DNA of 64,000 nt, from positions 62,001-126,000 of the forward strand of contig NZ_JACIFV010000010.1 in NCBI RefSeq assembly GCF_014197535.1. Reading direction: 5' to 3'. Position 1 is the first letter of the stretch. Each line of letters starts with the position of its first letter. This DNA comes from Rhizobium aethiopicum (GTDB lineage Bacteria; Pseudomonadota; Alphaproteobacteria; Rhizobiales; Rhizobiaceae). Below the pieces are notes generated by a model. The model did no database searches, was not told the origin of the DNA, and saw only the letters and a list, made by a program, of their open reading frames with translations. Shown here piece by piece: positions 1-8,917 of this stretch. The position numbers were made by a program, and so were the translations under genes.

Positions 1-1
1 C

Positions 2-676
2 GCCATCGCTTCAACAATTGGCGTAGCACCGGGTGGTCCATGGGCGATAACACTCGAGTGGACGGATAGTAATCGGCTTTTGGGAGAACCAAGGCCTACG
101 CAAGTCGATGTCCTCGCCGTCGGCTCGAAGGCTGCGCTCGTCATAGAGTGCAAATTCACCGAACCCGGCGGACAATGTAGCCAAACGGCCTTGTTGCCCT
201 CGGGCGAGCGCCAATGCAACGGAAGCTATATCGAACAAACCAACCCAGGCAACGGCTTGCGCGCCCGCTGCGCTCTCACAGGCAAAGGCATTCGTTACTG
301 GGAATACATTCCAGATGTCTTCGCGCTCGATGCGGCTGCAGACCATACGCCCTGCCCATTTAAGACTGATGCCTATCAGTGGATGCGCAACGCCGTGCTG
401 GCGGCAGCGTTTGGCAAACAACACGGCCTTCAAGCGGCCGCCCTCGCAGCCTTTGCCGATCATCCCAGTTTTCCGACGGCGCGCAAAGCGAAGCGAGGCC
501 TGATCGATCCTGGTCTCAGTGGCCGGGCTGCCATCACACCCATTTCCTACCAGCAGATCATTGCGATCGCTTGTCAGGTCGGCCTCGACCAGGAACTTTG
601 GCACGGCCTTTCTGCGTGGGTCGATCGAAAGATCGCAATGGCGGCGGCGCAAAAATTGGAACTCCATGGGGTTTGA
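2..676 (+). CDS. PD-(D/E)XK nuclease-like protein (5' end missing)
   Basis: The frame is open to the left edge of the window, so the N-terminus is not seen. The visible protein has a nuclease-like core: an Asp in a VDVLAVG strand followed by ALVIECKF, the D...(E)xK arrangement of PD-(D/E)XK enzymes. Downstream comes a Trp- and Cys-containing region (YIEQTNPGNG, GIRYWEYIPDVF). I associate this layout with restriction-endonuclease-like proteins of the PGN_0703 type, but that name is from memory. Its stop overlaps the next gene, so the two are probably one operon. The substrate is unknown; it could be a defence or repair nuclease. A 218-aa opposite-strand frame over the same bases lacks recognisable features and is a shadow. 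Confidence 0.6.
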   Translation, partial: AIASTIGVAPGGPWAITLEWTDSNRLLGEPRPTQVDVLAVGSKAALVIECKFTEPGGQCSQTALLPSGERQCNGSYIEQTNPGNGLRARCALTGKGIRYWEYIPDVFALDAAADHTPCPFKTDAYQWMRNAVLAAAFGKQHGLQAAALAAFADHPSFPTARKAKRGLIDPGLSGRAAITPISYQQIIAIACQVGLDQELWHGLSAWVDRKIAMAAAQKLELHGV

Positions 677-1174
677 AATGGATGCTGATATCTGGAATCG
701 AGCCTTCTATGACGACGGCGAATGGGTTTCTTGGTCCGACGTGGAAGAACAGCTCCGATATCATGAGTGGCGCGCAAATATCCCAATGCGGTCACATCTT
801 TAATACGGTATTTTGAGGAGCTCTTGTCGCTGGCAGAAAGCTACCACCTCGAGACAGGTCGTCATCTCAATGTGTACGGAGACATAGGAGAACTCTTCGG
901 CGCCATCACCTACGGAATAAAGCTGAACAAGTCGTACGCACAGGGTGCTGACGGTCGGCTTGGCAACGATCATGTTGAGATCAAAACCATCACGCCATTC
1001 AAATCCAAGGACGAGGTTTTCGTGAAGGTATCTGGCATTTTCAGCAAGCTTCTCGTCGTGAAGATCAACGCCGCCTTCGAAGTCTCATCCCGGATGGTTG
1101 ATCGCAAGAAGCTTCCCAAGACGGCGAAATCTCTCCTGAGGATAAGGTGGAGCGATCTTCCTCACACCAAATAA
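666..1174 (+). pseudogene. Second PD-(D/E)XK-like protein, interrupted by a -1 frameshift
   Basis: Two consecutive frames make one protein. The first runs from ATG 666 (or ATG 678) through DADIWNRAFYDDGEW to RYHEWRA and then reaches a stop at 803. The second, in another frame, carries on as KYPNAVTSLIRYFEELLSLAE to 1174. Restoring one A in the short A run near 773-777 joins them as EWRA-KYPNA. The C-terminal part contains GNDHVEIKTITP, which fits the D...ExK core of a PD-(D/E)XK fold, so two nuclease-like genes sit in tandem. The start overlaps the upstream stop, which implies co-translation. Either the gene is recently inactivated or a base was missed in sequencing, because the sequence on both sides is otherwise intact. 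Confidence 0.6.
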
Positions 1175-1646
1175 GGGGGCTCATCGACAACGCGGACCTA
1201 GAAAAGAGCAGAGCAAATCGGGACCTGATTAGCGATGGCGCGGGTTCAAATTGCGAACGCAGTACGGAATGCGGAAAGCGCCGCCTTAGGCAACGCATCA
1301 TGATGCTTGGACGGGCCGAAGCCGAACTCTCACGCTCCCTCGCAAACGGATTTCACCACTCAATGGCATCCCTGCATCGACAACTACACCAAGCCGATGC
1401 AGGTGAAAGCAATCGAACCGATACACCCCAGTTAGCTTTGCTATGCCCCTGTCCACCCTGCGTTATTGCGGCGTAGGCGGCTATTATGGAACTGCCGGAG
1501 AAGGTGATTGGGAATTTATTAACGGCGACTGCGAGGTAGATCATGGCCGCGAAGCTCGCAGTCCGCCGTCACAAGCCACCGCCGCAGGCTTGCCATAATC
1601 ACCCTCGCCTTCAATTAAATTTCACCTCAGCGACAACGGTGAAAAA
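1175..1646. other. No clear gene; possible 51-aa fragment at 1443-1598 (+)
   Basis: No intact recognisable gene is seen. On the plus strand, coding-like pieces occur in successive frames: a piece ending KPMQVKAIEPIHPS just before 1430, and an ORF from ATG 1443 to 1598 containing YCGVGGYYGTAGEGDWEF. They may be the remains of one frameshifted gene. No family is recognised. Confidence 0.25.
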
Positions 1647-1681
1647 AAGGGCGCTCCACGACCGTCTGTCGGAGCGCCCTT
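1647..1681 (-). terminator. Rho-independent terminator (minus strand)
   Basis: A perfect 11-bp inverted repeat (AAGGGCGCTCC and GGAGCGCCCTT) with a 13-nt loop is followed, when read on the minus strand, by a run of seven T (the A run at 1642-1648, whose last two bases are also the base of the stem). The T tract is on one side only, so it ends minus-strand transcription, probably from the zinc-ribbon gene about 270 bp away. Confidence 0.75.
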
Positions 1682-1953
1682 GGCTGCATCGCCCGGTGTT
1701 GCGTTTGTGGACGACGCGCCGAAATGATTAAATTCACGATAGGTCAACGAGCGGAGTCGATTTATGATGGCACCGCCTTCGGCCAAGGAGCCTATTCATT
1801 CGATCTTATCGCTATCTGGAGAGAGCGGAGGATGACAAGCGCCGACCATCGCCAGCACCCGAACACGATGGTCCGAAGATACAATTCACCATGATCCACA
1901 TCGCTAAAGATGAAATAAGAAATTTGGGCGTCGTGTTTCCTGAATTTTATCGT

Positions 1954-2151
1954 TCAAGCGGACGCTCTATTGGCAATTTGTAATTGAGCTTCAAATTCTT
2001 CTTCATCGGAATCCGGCACCTTGGGACTAGCGACGGATAGAAGGTTAAGCTCATCGATGCAAGATGAACAAATCATCTCGTCTCCATCGATCTTCTTGCC
2101 GTTGCCACACCGCATGCATGTATGCCCACGTTTCTTCCTGCCGAACAACAT
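1954..2151 (-). CDS. Small zinc-ribbon-like protein (65 aa)
   Basis: The predicted protein begins MLFGRKKRGHTCMRCG and has two CxxC pairs (CMRC and CSSC) about 16 residues apart, typical of a small zinc ribbon. An acidic tail follows (DSDEEEFEAQ). ATG 2151 is preceded by GGGGAAG, a fair ribosome-binding site. A palindrome overlapping a TATAAC hexamer lies about 40 bp upstream and a strong terminator lies downstream, which together argue for a stand-alone transcript. The function is unknown. Small zinc ribbons may bind nucleic acid or partner proteins, but nothing here decides this. Confidence 0.5.
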   Translation of the reverse strand: MLFGRKKRGHTCMRCGNGKKIDGDEMICSSCIDELNLLSVASPKVPDSDEEEFEAQLQIANRASA

Positions 2152-2191
2152 CGAACTGGTTCTTCCCCACTTTGTAAAATGCTACCAGCAA

Positions 2192-2210
2192 CGCGAGTGT
2201 TATACTCGCG
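2192..2210 (-). promoter_or_regulatory. Palindrome in promoter region of zinc-ribbon gene (possible operator)
   Basis: CGCGAGT and ACTCGCG form perfect 7-bp arms around a 5-nt centre. Read on the minus strand the centre supplies TATAAC, a -10-like hexamer, about 45 bp before the start codon at 2151. A repressor binding here would cover the -10 element. The protein that might bind is not identified. Confidence 0.35.
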
Positions 2211-3214
2211 ATGCATTGCGACAATGCCTATAATTTCCATTGCATTTTAAGATCTCCCAGAGCTCACCCTGCGCTTACTGCACAGCAATGCTTTGGCCCA
2301 TGCGAGCGAGCGAAAGTTCTTTCAGGATCGTACAACGCGGACCGAGACACGATTGTCGTATCGCCTGCAATGCCCGAACCAAGCCCAGCGAGGAACTCGA
2401 TGGGATCTGACCTTTCGGCTTAACGGGCGCAGGCTATGCAGCGAATAATCACTTGCATCCCTTCGAGCTGGTTTCTTCTGGAAAGTGCCGTAAGGGAGGC
2501 ACCAAACGCGGGCATCGCAGTCGCAGCGCGGTGCCACATAAAATATCAAATTTCAAAACTATCCCCAACAGTACCTAAACCATCATAAGCCCAATAATCT
2601 GGACCTTCGATCGCGCCCAACCTTATTACAAACACTAATTGCAAATTTCTTCGTAAAGTCGAGCCCTTCCGCGGACTTTTTTTGGGTTTAGATAATGATC
2701 CAAGACTTTATTAACAGACCTGTCGGCATCGTAAGCTCAAACATTTATTTTCCCCGAAGTGACTTCGGCGGTTGTTAAGGCATTGAGTCAGTAATTCATC
2801 GGAGTTGTCGAGCATCATCCTTGCTCCGTATCCGGGTATTCCGGTGTTGATCTTTTACAGACCGTCGAGATCGCTCACCTCTATCCAGCTGTTGTCGGTT
2901 TGAAGCGCACCGCCTGCTGTCCCATCAATCGAGCTCTCGAACGGGTGACGATCGCTCAAAGAAACGACCGAACTATTTCGGTCTCGCTTGCTCAAAGTAA
3001 CGGCAGCACCTGACCTCAAAACGCCTAATGGCATGGATGCGTTGCTGGCTAAGAAGCGCACTGCGATCGTCGATGGACGGACGCGGGCACGGCAAGCCGG
3101 TCGGCACCCCGGAGTGATGATCCGCGACCATGACGAAGGTTACATCAGTTAGGACGAATACGAGCGCACCGCGCCCCTGTGATGGAAGAGAACATCGCCG
3201 TACGCCACTCATGA
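2211..3214. other. About 1 kb without a convincing gene
   Basis: The left part is non-coding in appearance. The 2560-2800 stretch is AT-rich, with a small hairpin (CCGAAGTGACTTCGG near 2755-2770). A minus-strand frame ending at 2855 gives a coding-like tail (DRHPFESSIDGTAGGALQ) but has no recognisable start or family. It may be a fragment of a displaced gene. Confidence 0.35.
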
Positions 3215-3361
3215 AGGAGCGCGGATGATACCCTGAAAGCCCATCGACCTCGCCGGGCGACGGTCTAGCGGTCGGCATCAAAGCCTCGCGCTTCAACTGC
3301 CGCCACACCTTTCGAACGCCGTGGAGTCCGCAGTCAGCAACCAAGACGCGTGTATATTGGA
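3215..3361 (-). mobile_element. IS3-family transposase (orfB) remnant
   Basis: Reading the minus strand, HGVRKVWRQLKRE matches the conserved N-terminal part of IS3-family OrfB. After an in-frame stop and a frame change, TVAR and then MGFQGIIRAP follow in the order expected for that family. At least one nonsense change and one frameshift are present, no catalytic DDE core is visible, and no terminal inverted repeats were found. It is a dead remnant just downstream of the alginate-type operon. Confidence 0.55.
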
Positions 3362-3433
3362 TCCTGAAGGAGGGTCTTTCTGCGGCGGGACCGAAAGGCG
3401 GCCCACGTCTACACCCGATCCGTCACTTCGGGG

Positions 3434-4579
3434 TCAGTACGCGCTTTCATCAAAATAACGAAGGGGCATTTCCCATACGACGTACTTGAGGTTCTTCTGA
3501 TCGACCAACTTTCCCCTGAGAAAAGTTTCCATTGGCTCAAAGGGGCCCTTCCCTTCCTCAGCAAAATTGACAACGTCTAGTTTCCCCTCTGCCTTTAGCT
3601 GAGCTTCGAAACTCCATTTGGCATTGGCACTGTAGCTGGAGCCCACAATTGCTACCTCCGGTGCCTCATCCTCATCCGAAATCAGGTCATCGAGGCTGGC
3701 ATCCGTCGTCACGGCCTCAAGCGAGGTGAGAGGATCCCCCGGCAAGTTAACAAGAGGCTCAAAGATAGAGAACTTGGCAAACTTGTAGAGGTCACCCCGA
3801 TGCACGATCTCATCTTTTGGCTTCAGCGCGAATTCTTTGCGCTTCAGCCTGGAATCCTGTGCCAACACCTGAGCGACAGAACGTGCGGCTATACCTGCGC
3901 CCTGTACCGTCCAATGCGTGTCTGACTTAAGGAATATTGGTTCCTCTTTTCGCGCTTGTAGAAAGAGTTCTCGCAAATCGGGGGCCGACACGCCCATGCT
4001 GCTCAGCTCGAGCCGAACGCTCTCATAATACTGCTCGCGTGACGCAGGCGCTGAAACATTACCAAGCTTGTCGCGATAAATGTCCGCTTTTTCTGGAATC
4101 AAAAGAAGAATGGGTTCGACGCCGGCCTGCCTGAGCGTCGAAATCGTGTTTCTGATAATGCTCAAGTGTTTGTCGAGCATGCTGGAGGATTTGCGGTTCC
4201 AGCTGAACTCTTCATCGCTGAAAAACCAGTCGTCAGTCCCCTTGATTAGTCCCTTACGAGCTTCGCCAAATGCCTTGAAGCTTATAAGGTTCAGCAGGCC
4301 AGTAGAGAAATCCCGAATGGGAAACACATCTTTATAGATCCTCTCGACCGCCGATGCCTCACGTCCCTGGATAACGTCAGCAAAGGAACGCTTCGACTGC
4401 ATGTGCGCGACCATCTCCTTGCTATTCCAGAAATGACCGAGGACCACAACGCCGCAAGCAAATAGCACAAAAATCGAGAGAGCGGGGAGATAGGCCAATA
4501 TCTGATTAAGACGAAGCCCGCCCCTCTTTGACGGAGTGTCTATTTCACCGGAAGTGACTACCTGAGTGATCTCATCCAT
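3434..4579 (-). CDS. algJ: AlgJ-like alginate O-acetyltransferase
   Basis: This 381-aa protein is a periplasmic O-acetyltransferase of the AlgJ/AlgX (SGNH-like) family, expected to help transfer acetyl groups to mannuronate residues. One membrane anchor lies at residues about 28-50. The catalytic pieces are visible: D220-T-H222-W (the Asp-His dyad motif) and the Ser motif IVGSSYS at about 311-317. The start chosen is MDEITQ at 4579, preceded by AAGGGAAG; the longer open frame upstream overlaps algI and looks like the AlgI shadow frame. It begins 14 bp after the algI stop and is the last gene of the operon. AlgX in the same cluster has the same fold, but this copy is membrane-anchored and lacks the C-terminal carbohydrate-binding region, which points to AlgJ. 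Confidence 0.85.
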   Translation of the reverse strand: MDEITQVVTSGEIDTPSKRGGLRLNQILAYLPALSIFVLFACGVVVLGHFWNSKEMVAHMQSKRSFADVIQGREASAVERIYKDVFPIRDFSTGLLNLISFKAFGEARKGLIKGTDDWFFSDEEFSWNRKSSSMLDKHLSIIRNTISTLRQAGVEPILLLIPEKADIYRDKLGNVSAPASREQYYESVRLELSSMGVSAPDLRELFLQARKEEPIFLKSDTHWTVQGAGIAARSVAQVLAQDSRLKRKEFALKPKDEIVHRGDLYKFAKFSIFEPLVNLPGDPLTSLEAVTTDASLDDLISDEDEAPEVAIVGSSYSANAKWSFEAQLKAEGKLDVVNFAEEGKGPFEPMETFLRGKLVDQKNLKYVVWEMPLRYFDESAY

Positions 4580-4593
4580 ATCAGGGGCTTCCC

Positions 4594-6030
4594 TTAAAAT
4601 TGAAAATAGAGGAAAGGCGTGTCGCTGTCGGCGACGAGCTTGACGATCGCGGCCAGACCGAGAAGCGCCGCGGTAATTCCCAGGACGGGATTGACATGCG
4701 GATGATCTATCGCTCCCACGAATACCAATTCCTTGGTGGTTTTCAGCCTGAAGAGCCTCCGCAATTGCGGCTCGCCAAGTGCCGTGAGTATGCCGACGAT
4801 CATCAGCAGAAATCCAAAGTTGGGGAACTCCCAAGCATAGTCGCTACGCAAACCGAATCCATTCAGCCCGACCATTCCGGCAAGCATGTTCATCGCTTCG
4901 GTCATGTTGGCTGCTCGGAAGAAGACCCAGCCAATTATTATGAGGAGCATGGTGAACAGCCAAGACGAGACACGAAAGGGCGCACTGGCGGAAATGTTGA
5001 AATAGCGCTCCACCGCCAGCCATAAGCCGTGCCAAGCCCCCCAAACGAGGAAGGTTGTGTTTGCACCGTGCCACAGTCCTCCGAGCACCATTGTGGCGGC
5101 CAAGTTGAAATAAGTGCGGCCGACGCCCCTTCGATTGCCGCCCAACGAAATGTAAAGATAGTCGCGAAGCCAACTCGACAATGAAATGTGCCAGCGGCGC
5201 CAGAAATCGGTGATGTTGACTGACCTGTAAGGTGCGTTGAAGTTCTCGATGAAATGGAAACCTACCATCATGCCGAGTCCAATTGCCATCGACGAATAGC
5301 CAGAGAAATCGAAATAGAGCTGGAGCGTGTATGCTATCGCGCCGAGCCAGCTTTCGGCCATGGTCGGATTTGGGATCGAGAAGGCCGCGTCGGCAATGGG
5401 AGCGATTGAATCGGCGATTAGCACCTTTTTGGCAAGCCCAGTCAGAAATCGCATCGCACCGTAATTGAACTTCGCCCAGTTGTGCTCTCGACCATAGAAT
5501 TGTTCGGCCAGATCGGAAAAGCGCAGTACTGGACCGGCGATCTGATGCGGAAAGAAGGCGATGAAAGCCGCATAGTCAACGAAAGTGCGCGAAGGTTCGA
5601 GATCGCGCCGGTACACGTCAACGACATAGCTGATGTTGTGGAAGACATAGAAGGAGATGCCGATCGGCAAGATGACGTCCGGTAAGGACCAGCTATAGGG
5701 CTCGCCCCGATTGAACAAATAGGCACTGCTGTCCGCGAAAAAGTTGAAATATTTGAAATAGAAGAGCAGGGCGAGATTACTGGCCACGGTTCCAATGAGG
5801 AACAGTTTTCGCCTATGATCGGTTTGTGTCCCGTGGACTAACAATGCCGCGAAATAGTTGAAGGCGGTCGTCGCCAACATGAGCAGAGCAAAATCCACAC
5901 GCCACCATGCATAGAAGCAATAGGACCCGATCAGGATGAAATATGACCGGTGGCGGGTCGGCCAAGTGTAATAGAGGGCGAGGAACAGCGGCAAATAGAC
6001 GAAAATGAAGATGACCGACGAAAAAACCAT
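4594..6030 (-). CDS. algI: AlgI, MBOAT-family O-acetyl transfer protein
   Basis: A 478-aa polytopic membrane protein of the MBOAT family. AlgI moves acetyl groups from the cytoplasm across the inner membrane for alginate acetylation. Hydrophobic segments run through the sequence. The conserved active-site region GGLWHGANTTF is at about 317-327, with His321 matching the catalytic His, and a second WHG at 333-335. The DFWRRWHISLSSWLRDYLY signature before it is characteristic of AlgI/DltB-type proteins. Length agrees with known AlgI (about 500 aa). It lies directly upstream of algJ and works with AlgF, AlgX and AlgJ from the same operon. Confidence 0.93.
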   Translation of the reverse strand: MVFSSVIFIFVYLPLFLALYYTWPTRHRSYFILIGSYCFYAWWRVDFALLMLATTAFNYFAALLVHGTQTDHRRKLFLIGTVASNLALLFYFKYFNFFADSSAYLFNRGEPYSWSLPDVILPIGISFYVFHNISYVVDVYRRDLEPSRTFVDYAAFIAFFPHQIAGPVLRFSDLAEQFYGREHNWAKFNYGAMRFLTGLAKKVLIADSIAPIADAAFSIPNPTMAESWLGAIAYTLQLYFDFSGYSSMAIGLGMMVGFHFIENFNAPYRSVNITDFWRRWHISLSSWLRDYLYISLGGNRRGVGRTYFNLAATMVLGGLWHGANTTFLVWGAWHGLWLAVERYFNISASAPFRVSSWLFTMLLIIIGWVFFRAANMTEAMNMLAGMVGLNGFGLRSDYAWEFPNFGFLLMIVGILTALGEPQLRRLFRLKTTKELVFVGAIDHPHVNPVLGITAALLGLAAIVKLVADSDTPFLYFQF

Positions 6031-6042
6031 ATCCGCAATTTC

Positions 6043-6174
6043 CTAGTTTAGCTCTGATGGGAACTCAGGCGGCGACCCGTGCAGCTCGACGCCCAGGAGG
6101 GCAGGTAAACCGCGCAAAGCTGTGTCGGCATGGTCAAGAGCAAGATCAGTGGCCAGGTTGATGTCCTCATTCAT
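6043..6174 (-). CDS. Possible small protein (43 aa) between isomerase and algI
   Basis: This short ORF fills most of the only sizeable gap near the end of the operon. It starts ATG 6174 with MNEDINLATDLALDH and ends PEFPSELN. The composition is protein-like and acidic, with no membrane segment. No strong ribosome-binding site precedes it and no family is recognised. It could equally be a leader or spacer for algI translation. Confidence 0.25.
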   Translation of the reverse strand: MNEDINLATDLALDHADTALRGLPALLGVELHGSPPEFPSELN

Positions 6175-6237
6175 GATTGCAGACCGGCATCCAAGCCGTT
6201 CCAACGTCGGGTCAGATCGGGAAAGAAGGGGTGGAAT

Positions 6238-7434
6238 TCACCGCAACTGTTTTAGGGTATCGTCGACTTCGTAGATCGAGCAAAGGATGTGGTAGAGACT
6301 GCTGGCAGGCACGGGCTCCTTAACAAACTGGCCGCTGGGCGGGAGCTTGTCGTACCAGAGCCCAGCAATGTCGGTGGCGAGGAATTTCCGTAACGCCCCC
6401 GCTGCCCTCACGGCCTGTCGGAGGTAATAAGTCCGTTGCTCGCCATTGCTGATCAGGGCCAATGCAGCGGAAGCCTTAAGCCACTCGGTCTGTGGCCAAA
6501 GTCTGGCAACATGGTCTGAAATCGAAAAATCATCAAACAGGCCCATAAACACCACCTGTCGCTCCTCGCATATGCCGTGTTCGACACCGATCTCAAAAAG
6601 CCGTTTGGCGGCCGCAATTGCCTCCGGAGCGTTGCGCGCATTTCCCCAGCGTGTCAGAAGCCATGCCCATTCAAATTGATGCCCCGGCTCGACGATCCGT
6701 CCACTGTCACCAGGAAAGGGTGTCCAGTCGCGGTCAAAGAACTCCCTAAGCGCACCGGTCTCTCGGTCAATGAATCGAGTCATTGCAAGGTTGGCAATCT
6801 CATCGGCGGATGCAGTCCATGGTGTGGGATCGGCAGCGCTCGCTTCCCAGGCGAGGCAGGCCTCGAAAAGATGCATGTGCGGATTTGAGCATAAAGGCAG
6901 CTTAACTGGGCGACCCTCCTGGAATCCCGCTTCCGGATGGGCGTATTCCGTCTTGAGCGCGCCGAGTAGGTCGCGTGCCTTTTGTTCCATCAGTGCCTTT
7001 TGCTCGGGAATGGACACCGCCAGATGCGATAAGGCAAATAGCGCAAAAGCCTGATTATAAAGGTCGAAGCTGTCGTCAATCATCTCACCCGAGGGGGACG
7101 CGACACTACCAAAGAACGCATCGTCCCTGCGATAGACGCGCTCAAACCATGAAAATCCCAACTGCACCAGTTCGCGCCAATCGACTAGCGCTTTGCGCCC
7201 CCCCGCCGCCGCGAAGCAGTAGATCTGCCGCGGCTGTACCCGCGCCCTCCGATTATCCGTCACACTGGGCGTGCCTTCGAGCTCTATCCGTTCGAAGAAA
7301 CCTCCTCCCTGTCGGTCATAGCCAACCTCGAACCAAAGTGGCAACGCGTCATTGTGCAGCCAGTCGCGCAAGCATGAGACTTCGTCCGCAAACGTGGCCA
7401 AGGCCCGTGCGTATTCAGCATCCAACATCGTCAA
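6238..7434 (-). CDS. AGE-family sugar isomerase/epimerase (probable phosphomannose isomerase)
   Basis: This 398-aa protein belongs to the N-acylglucosamine 2-epimerase / mannose isomerase family, an (alpha/alpha)6 barrel. Conserved family segments are present: NPHMHLFEACLAW, EPGHQFEWAWLL and RLWPQTEWLKA, which carry the active-site His and Glu residues. The Sinorhizobium meliloti phosphomannose isomerase is of this unusual type. Because AlgA in this operon appears to lack its own isomerase centre, the simplest reading is that this gene supplies mannose-6-phosphate from fructose-6-phosphate. The starts MTMLDAEY (7434) and MLDAEY (7428) are both possible. It begins 8 bp after the upstream lipoprotein gene. 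A free-sugar isomerase or epimerase role is the alternative. Confidence 0.75.
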   Translation of the reverse strand: MTMLDAEYARALATFADEVSCLRDWLHNDALPLWFEVGYDRQGGGFFERIELEGTPSVTDNRRARVQPRQIYCFAAAGGRKALVDWRELVQLGFSWFERVYRRDDAFFGSVASPSGEMIDDSFDLYNQAFALFALSHLAVSIPEQKALMEQKARDLLGALKTEYAHPEAGFQEGRPVKLPLCSNPHMHLFEACLAWEASAADPTPWTASADEIANLAMTRFIDRETGALREFFDRDWTPFPGDSGRIVEPGHQFEWAWLLTRWGNARNAPEAIAAAKRLFEIGVEHGICEERQVVFMGLFDDFSISDHVARLWPQTEWLKASAALALISNGEQRTYYLRQAVRAAGALRKFLATDIAGLWYDKLPPSGQFVKEPVPASSLYHILCSIYEVDDTLKQLR

Positions 7435-7442
7435 TGCTCCGG

Positions 7443-8828
7443 TCAGGTTTTGGATTTGAGGTAAGTCAGTGCGAAGAGATCACCTTGGCCGGCTGCCTTA
7501 TTGAGATATTGCAGCGCCATCTGCTTGGATTGCTGATTGCCGCCGTTCTCGTAGAGATCGACACCAAGCTCGTATTGAGACTTGGCGTCACCGGCATCGG
7601 CTGCTTGTTGCAGCCACTTCAGGCTCTCTGCCCGATCGGCGGCCTTGAAGCCGCCGATTCGATAGAGCGAGCTAAGTGAGCGAGCCGCCTCGACGTTGCC
7701 TTTTTGTGCAGCTTTTACGACACCGTCGAACAGGATGTTCGCCGCGCCCTGTCCGGCTTCCGCGCGCATTAACTGCGAAATCATCAGATCAAGCGCCTCT
7801 GGCTTGCCCTTGGAATAGGACTCCACGAGAAGATTGTTGATCTCGCTCGGTTCGCCCCGCGTGCTGATGTAGATTGCCGCCAGTTCAAAGGATGCGTTCG
7901 GATCGTTTTTGCGCGCTGCGGCCTTTAATGGTTCGAGGATTTTAGCGCGGTCAAGATCGGTCTTGGCACCGCGATATGCTTCCAGCAACTGCTCTCGCGA
8001 CAGCACGTCGACGCCGGCGGCGGTCGCAACGCTAATCAGATAGGCCCCGTCCGTCGCGCCAGAAGTGGTGCGATAGACACGCGCCGCCAGCTGGCCGGCG
8101 CCTTGCTTATCGAGCTTGCGCGCCAACTCGAGCCAAGCATGACCAAGCTTAGGGTTTGGACCGCCTTCAAGTCCGAGATACTGAACCCGCGCCTGCCGCA
8201 GGGCACGATCGGCCTTCGATGTCTTTTCAGCCCGGTAGTAATAATCAGAGGCAAGGGCTACATTGCCGGACTTTTCTGCTCGCTCGGCCAATTGCCGGAA
8301 TGCCTTCGTGGCGCCCGCCGCCGCTGCTTCGTTCAGCCAAAGATCGACTGTGCGAGATTCAGCGCCGCCGATCTTGCCCTGGTCAACCAATTGCGCCAGC
8401 AGCAGTCGCGTGTTTGCATCGGACTTATCAGCCGTCAGCGGCAAATATACCGACTTGGCTATCATGGAAACGTTTTCCGGTTGATAGACACCGTCGAGTT
8501 GCCCCTTGACTAGGCGGCGACCGGCGCTTGCGTCGCCGGCAAGCGCGGCGCGTTCATAAGCCGCGTAGGCCTCTTGGCTCTTGCCATGATCGAGCGCTAG
8601 CTTCCCATAGGCGCGGTTGTAGCGGACCACCTCATCGGGTGTCTTCGCATTCTGCGCGGCATAGGAAAGCAACTGCTCCGGATCACGCAGTGATTTGAAA
8701 CCGGCCTTCTGGTGGCCGATCTGTGCTTTGGCGTCCTCATAGGCCAATTTAGGCGAACTCGTGCACCCCGCCGCTGAGATCGCCACCGTTCCGATGACGA
8801 GCATCCTATTAAAAGTCATCTTCTTCAT
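7443..8828 (-). CDS. algK: AlgK-like outer-membrane lipoprotein with Sel1/TPR repeats
   Basis: The 461-aa protein has a lipoprotein signal: a short basic start (MKKMTFNR), a hydrophobic stretch and the lipobox SAAGC with Cys22. The rest is helical repeats; clear Sel1-type units are ESLKWLQQAADAGDAKSQYELG and the unit after it near the C-terminus. AlgK of Pseudomonas is a lipidated Sel1/TPR protein of similar length (about 475 aa) that organises the periplasmic secretion complex and places the AlgE pore. The assignment rests on architecture and operon position rather than close sequence identity, so the symbol is tentative. It is separated by 8 bp from the downstream isomerase gene. Confidence 0.65.
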   Translation of the reverse strand: MKKMTFNRMLVIGTVAISAAGCTSSPKLAYEDAKAQIGHQKAGFKSLRDPEQLLSYAAQNAKTPDEVVRYNRAYGKLALDHGKSQEAYAAYERAALAGDASAGRRLVKGQLDGVYQPENVSMIAKSVYLPLTADKSDANTRLLLAQLVDQGKIGGAESRTVDLWLNEAAAAGATKAFRQLAERAEKSGNVALASDYYYRAEKTSKADRALRQARVQYLGLEGGPNPKLGHAWLELARKLDKQGAGQLAARVYRTTSGATDGAYLISVATAAGVDVLSREQLLEAYRGAKTDLDRAKILEPLKAAARKNDPNASFELAAIYISTRGEPSEINNLLVESYSKGKPEALDLMISQLMRAEAGQGAANILFDGVVKAAQKGNVEAARSLSSLYRIGGFKAADRAESLKWLQQAADAGDAKSQYELGVDLYENGGNQQSKQMALQYLNKAAGQGDLFALTYLKSKT

Positions 8829-8917
8829 TGTTAATCCACCTTACCCCTCAAAAAAATTAAACGGCGGTCCCAACCGATCATGCGTCGGCAGATCCAAACC
8901 CACTGCCAGGACCGGCG

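Noticed and set aside
11..667. 218-aa minus-strand ORF
   Set aside because: Mirror of the plus-strand nuclease-like gene, whose VDVLA...ECKF motif and overlap with the next gene are convincing; the minus frame has no recognisable domain.
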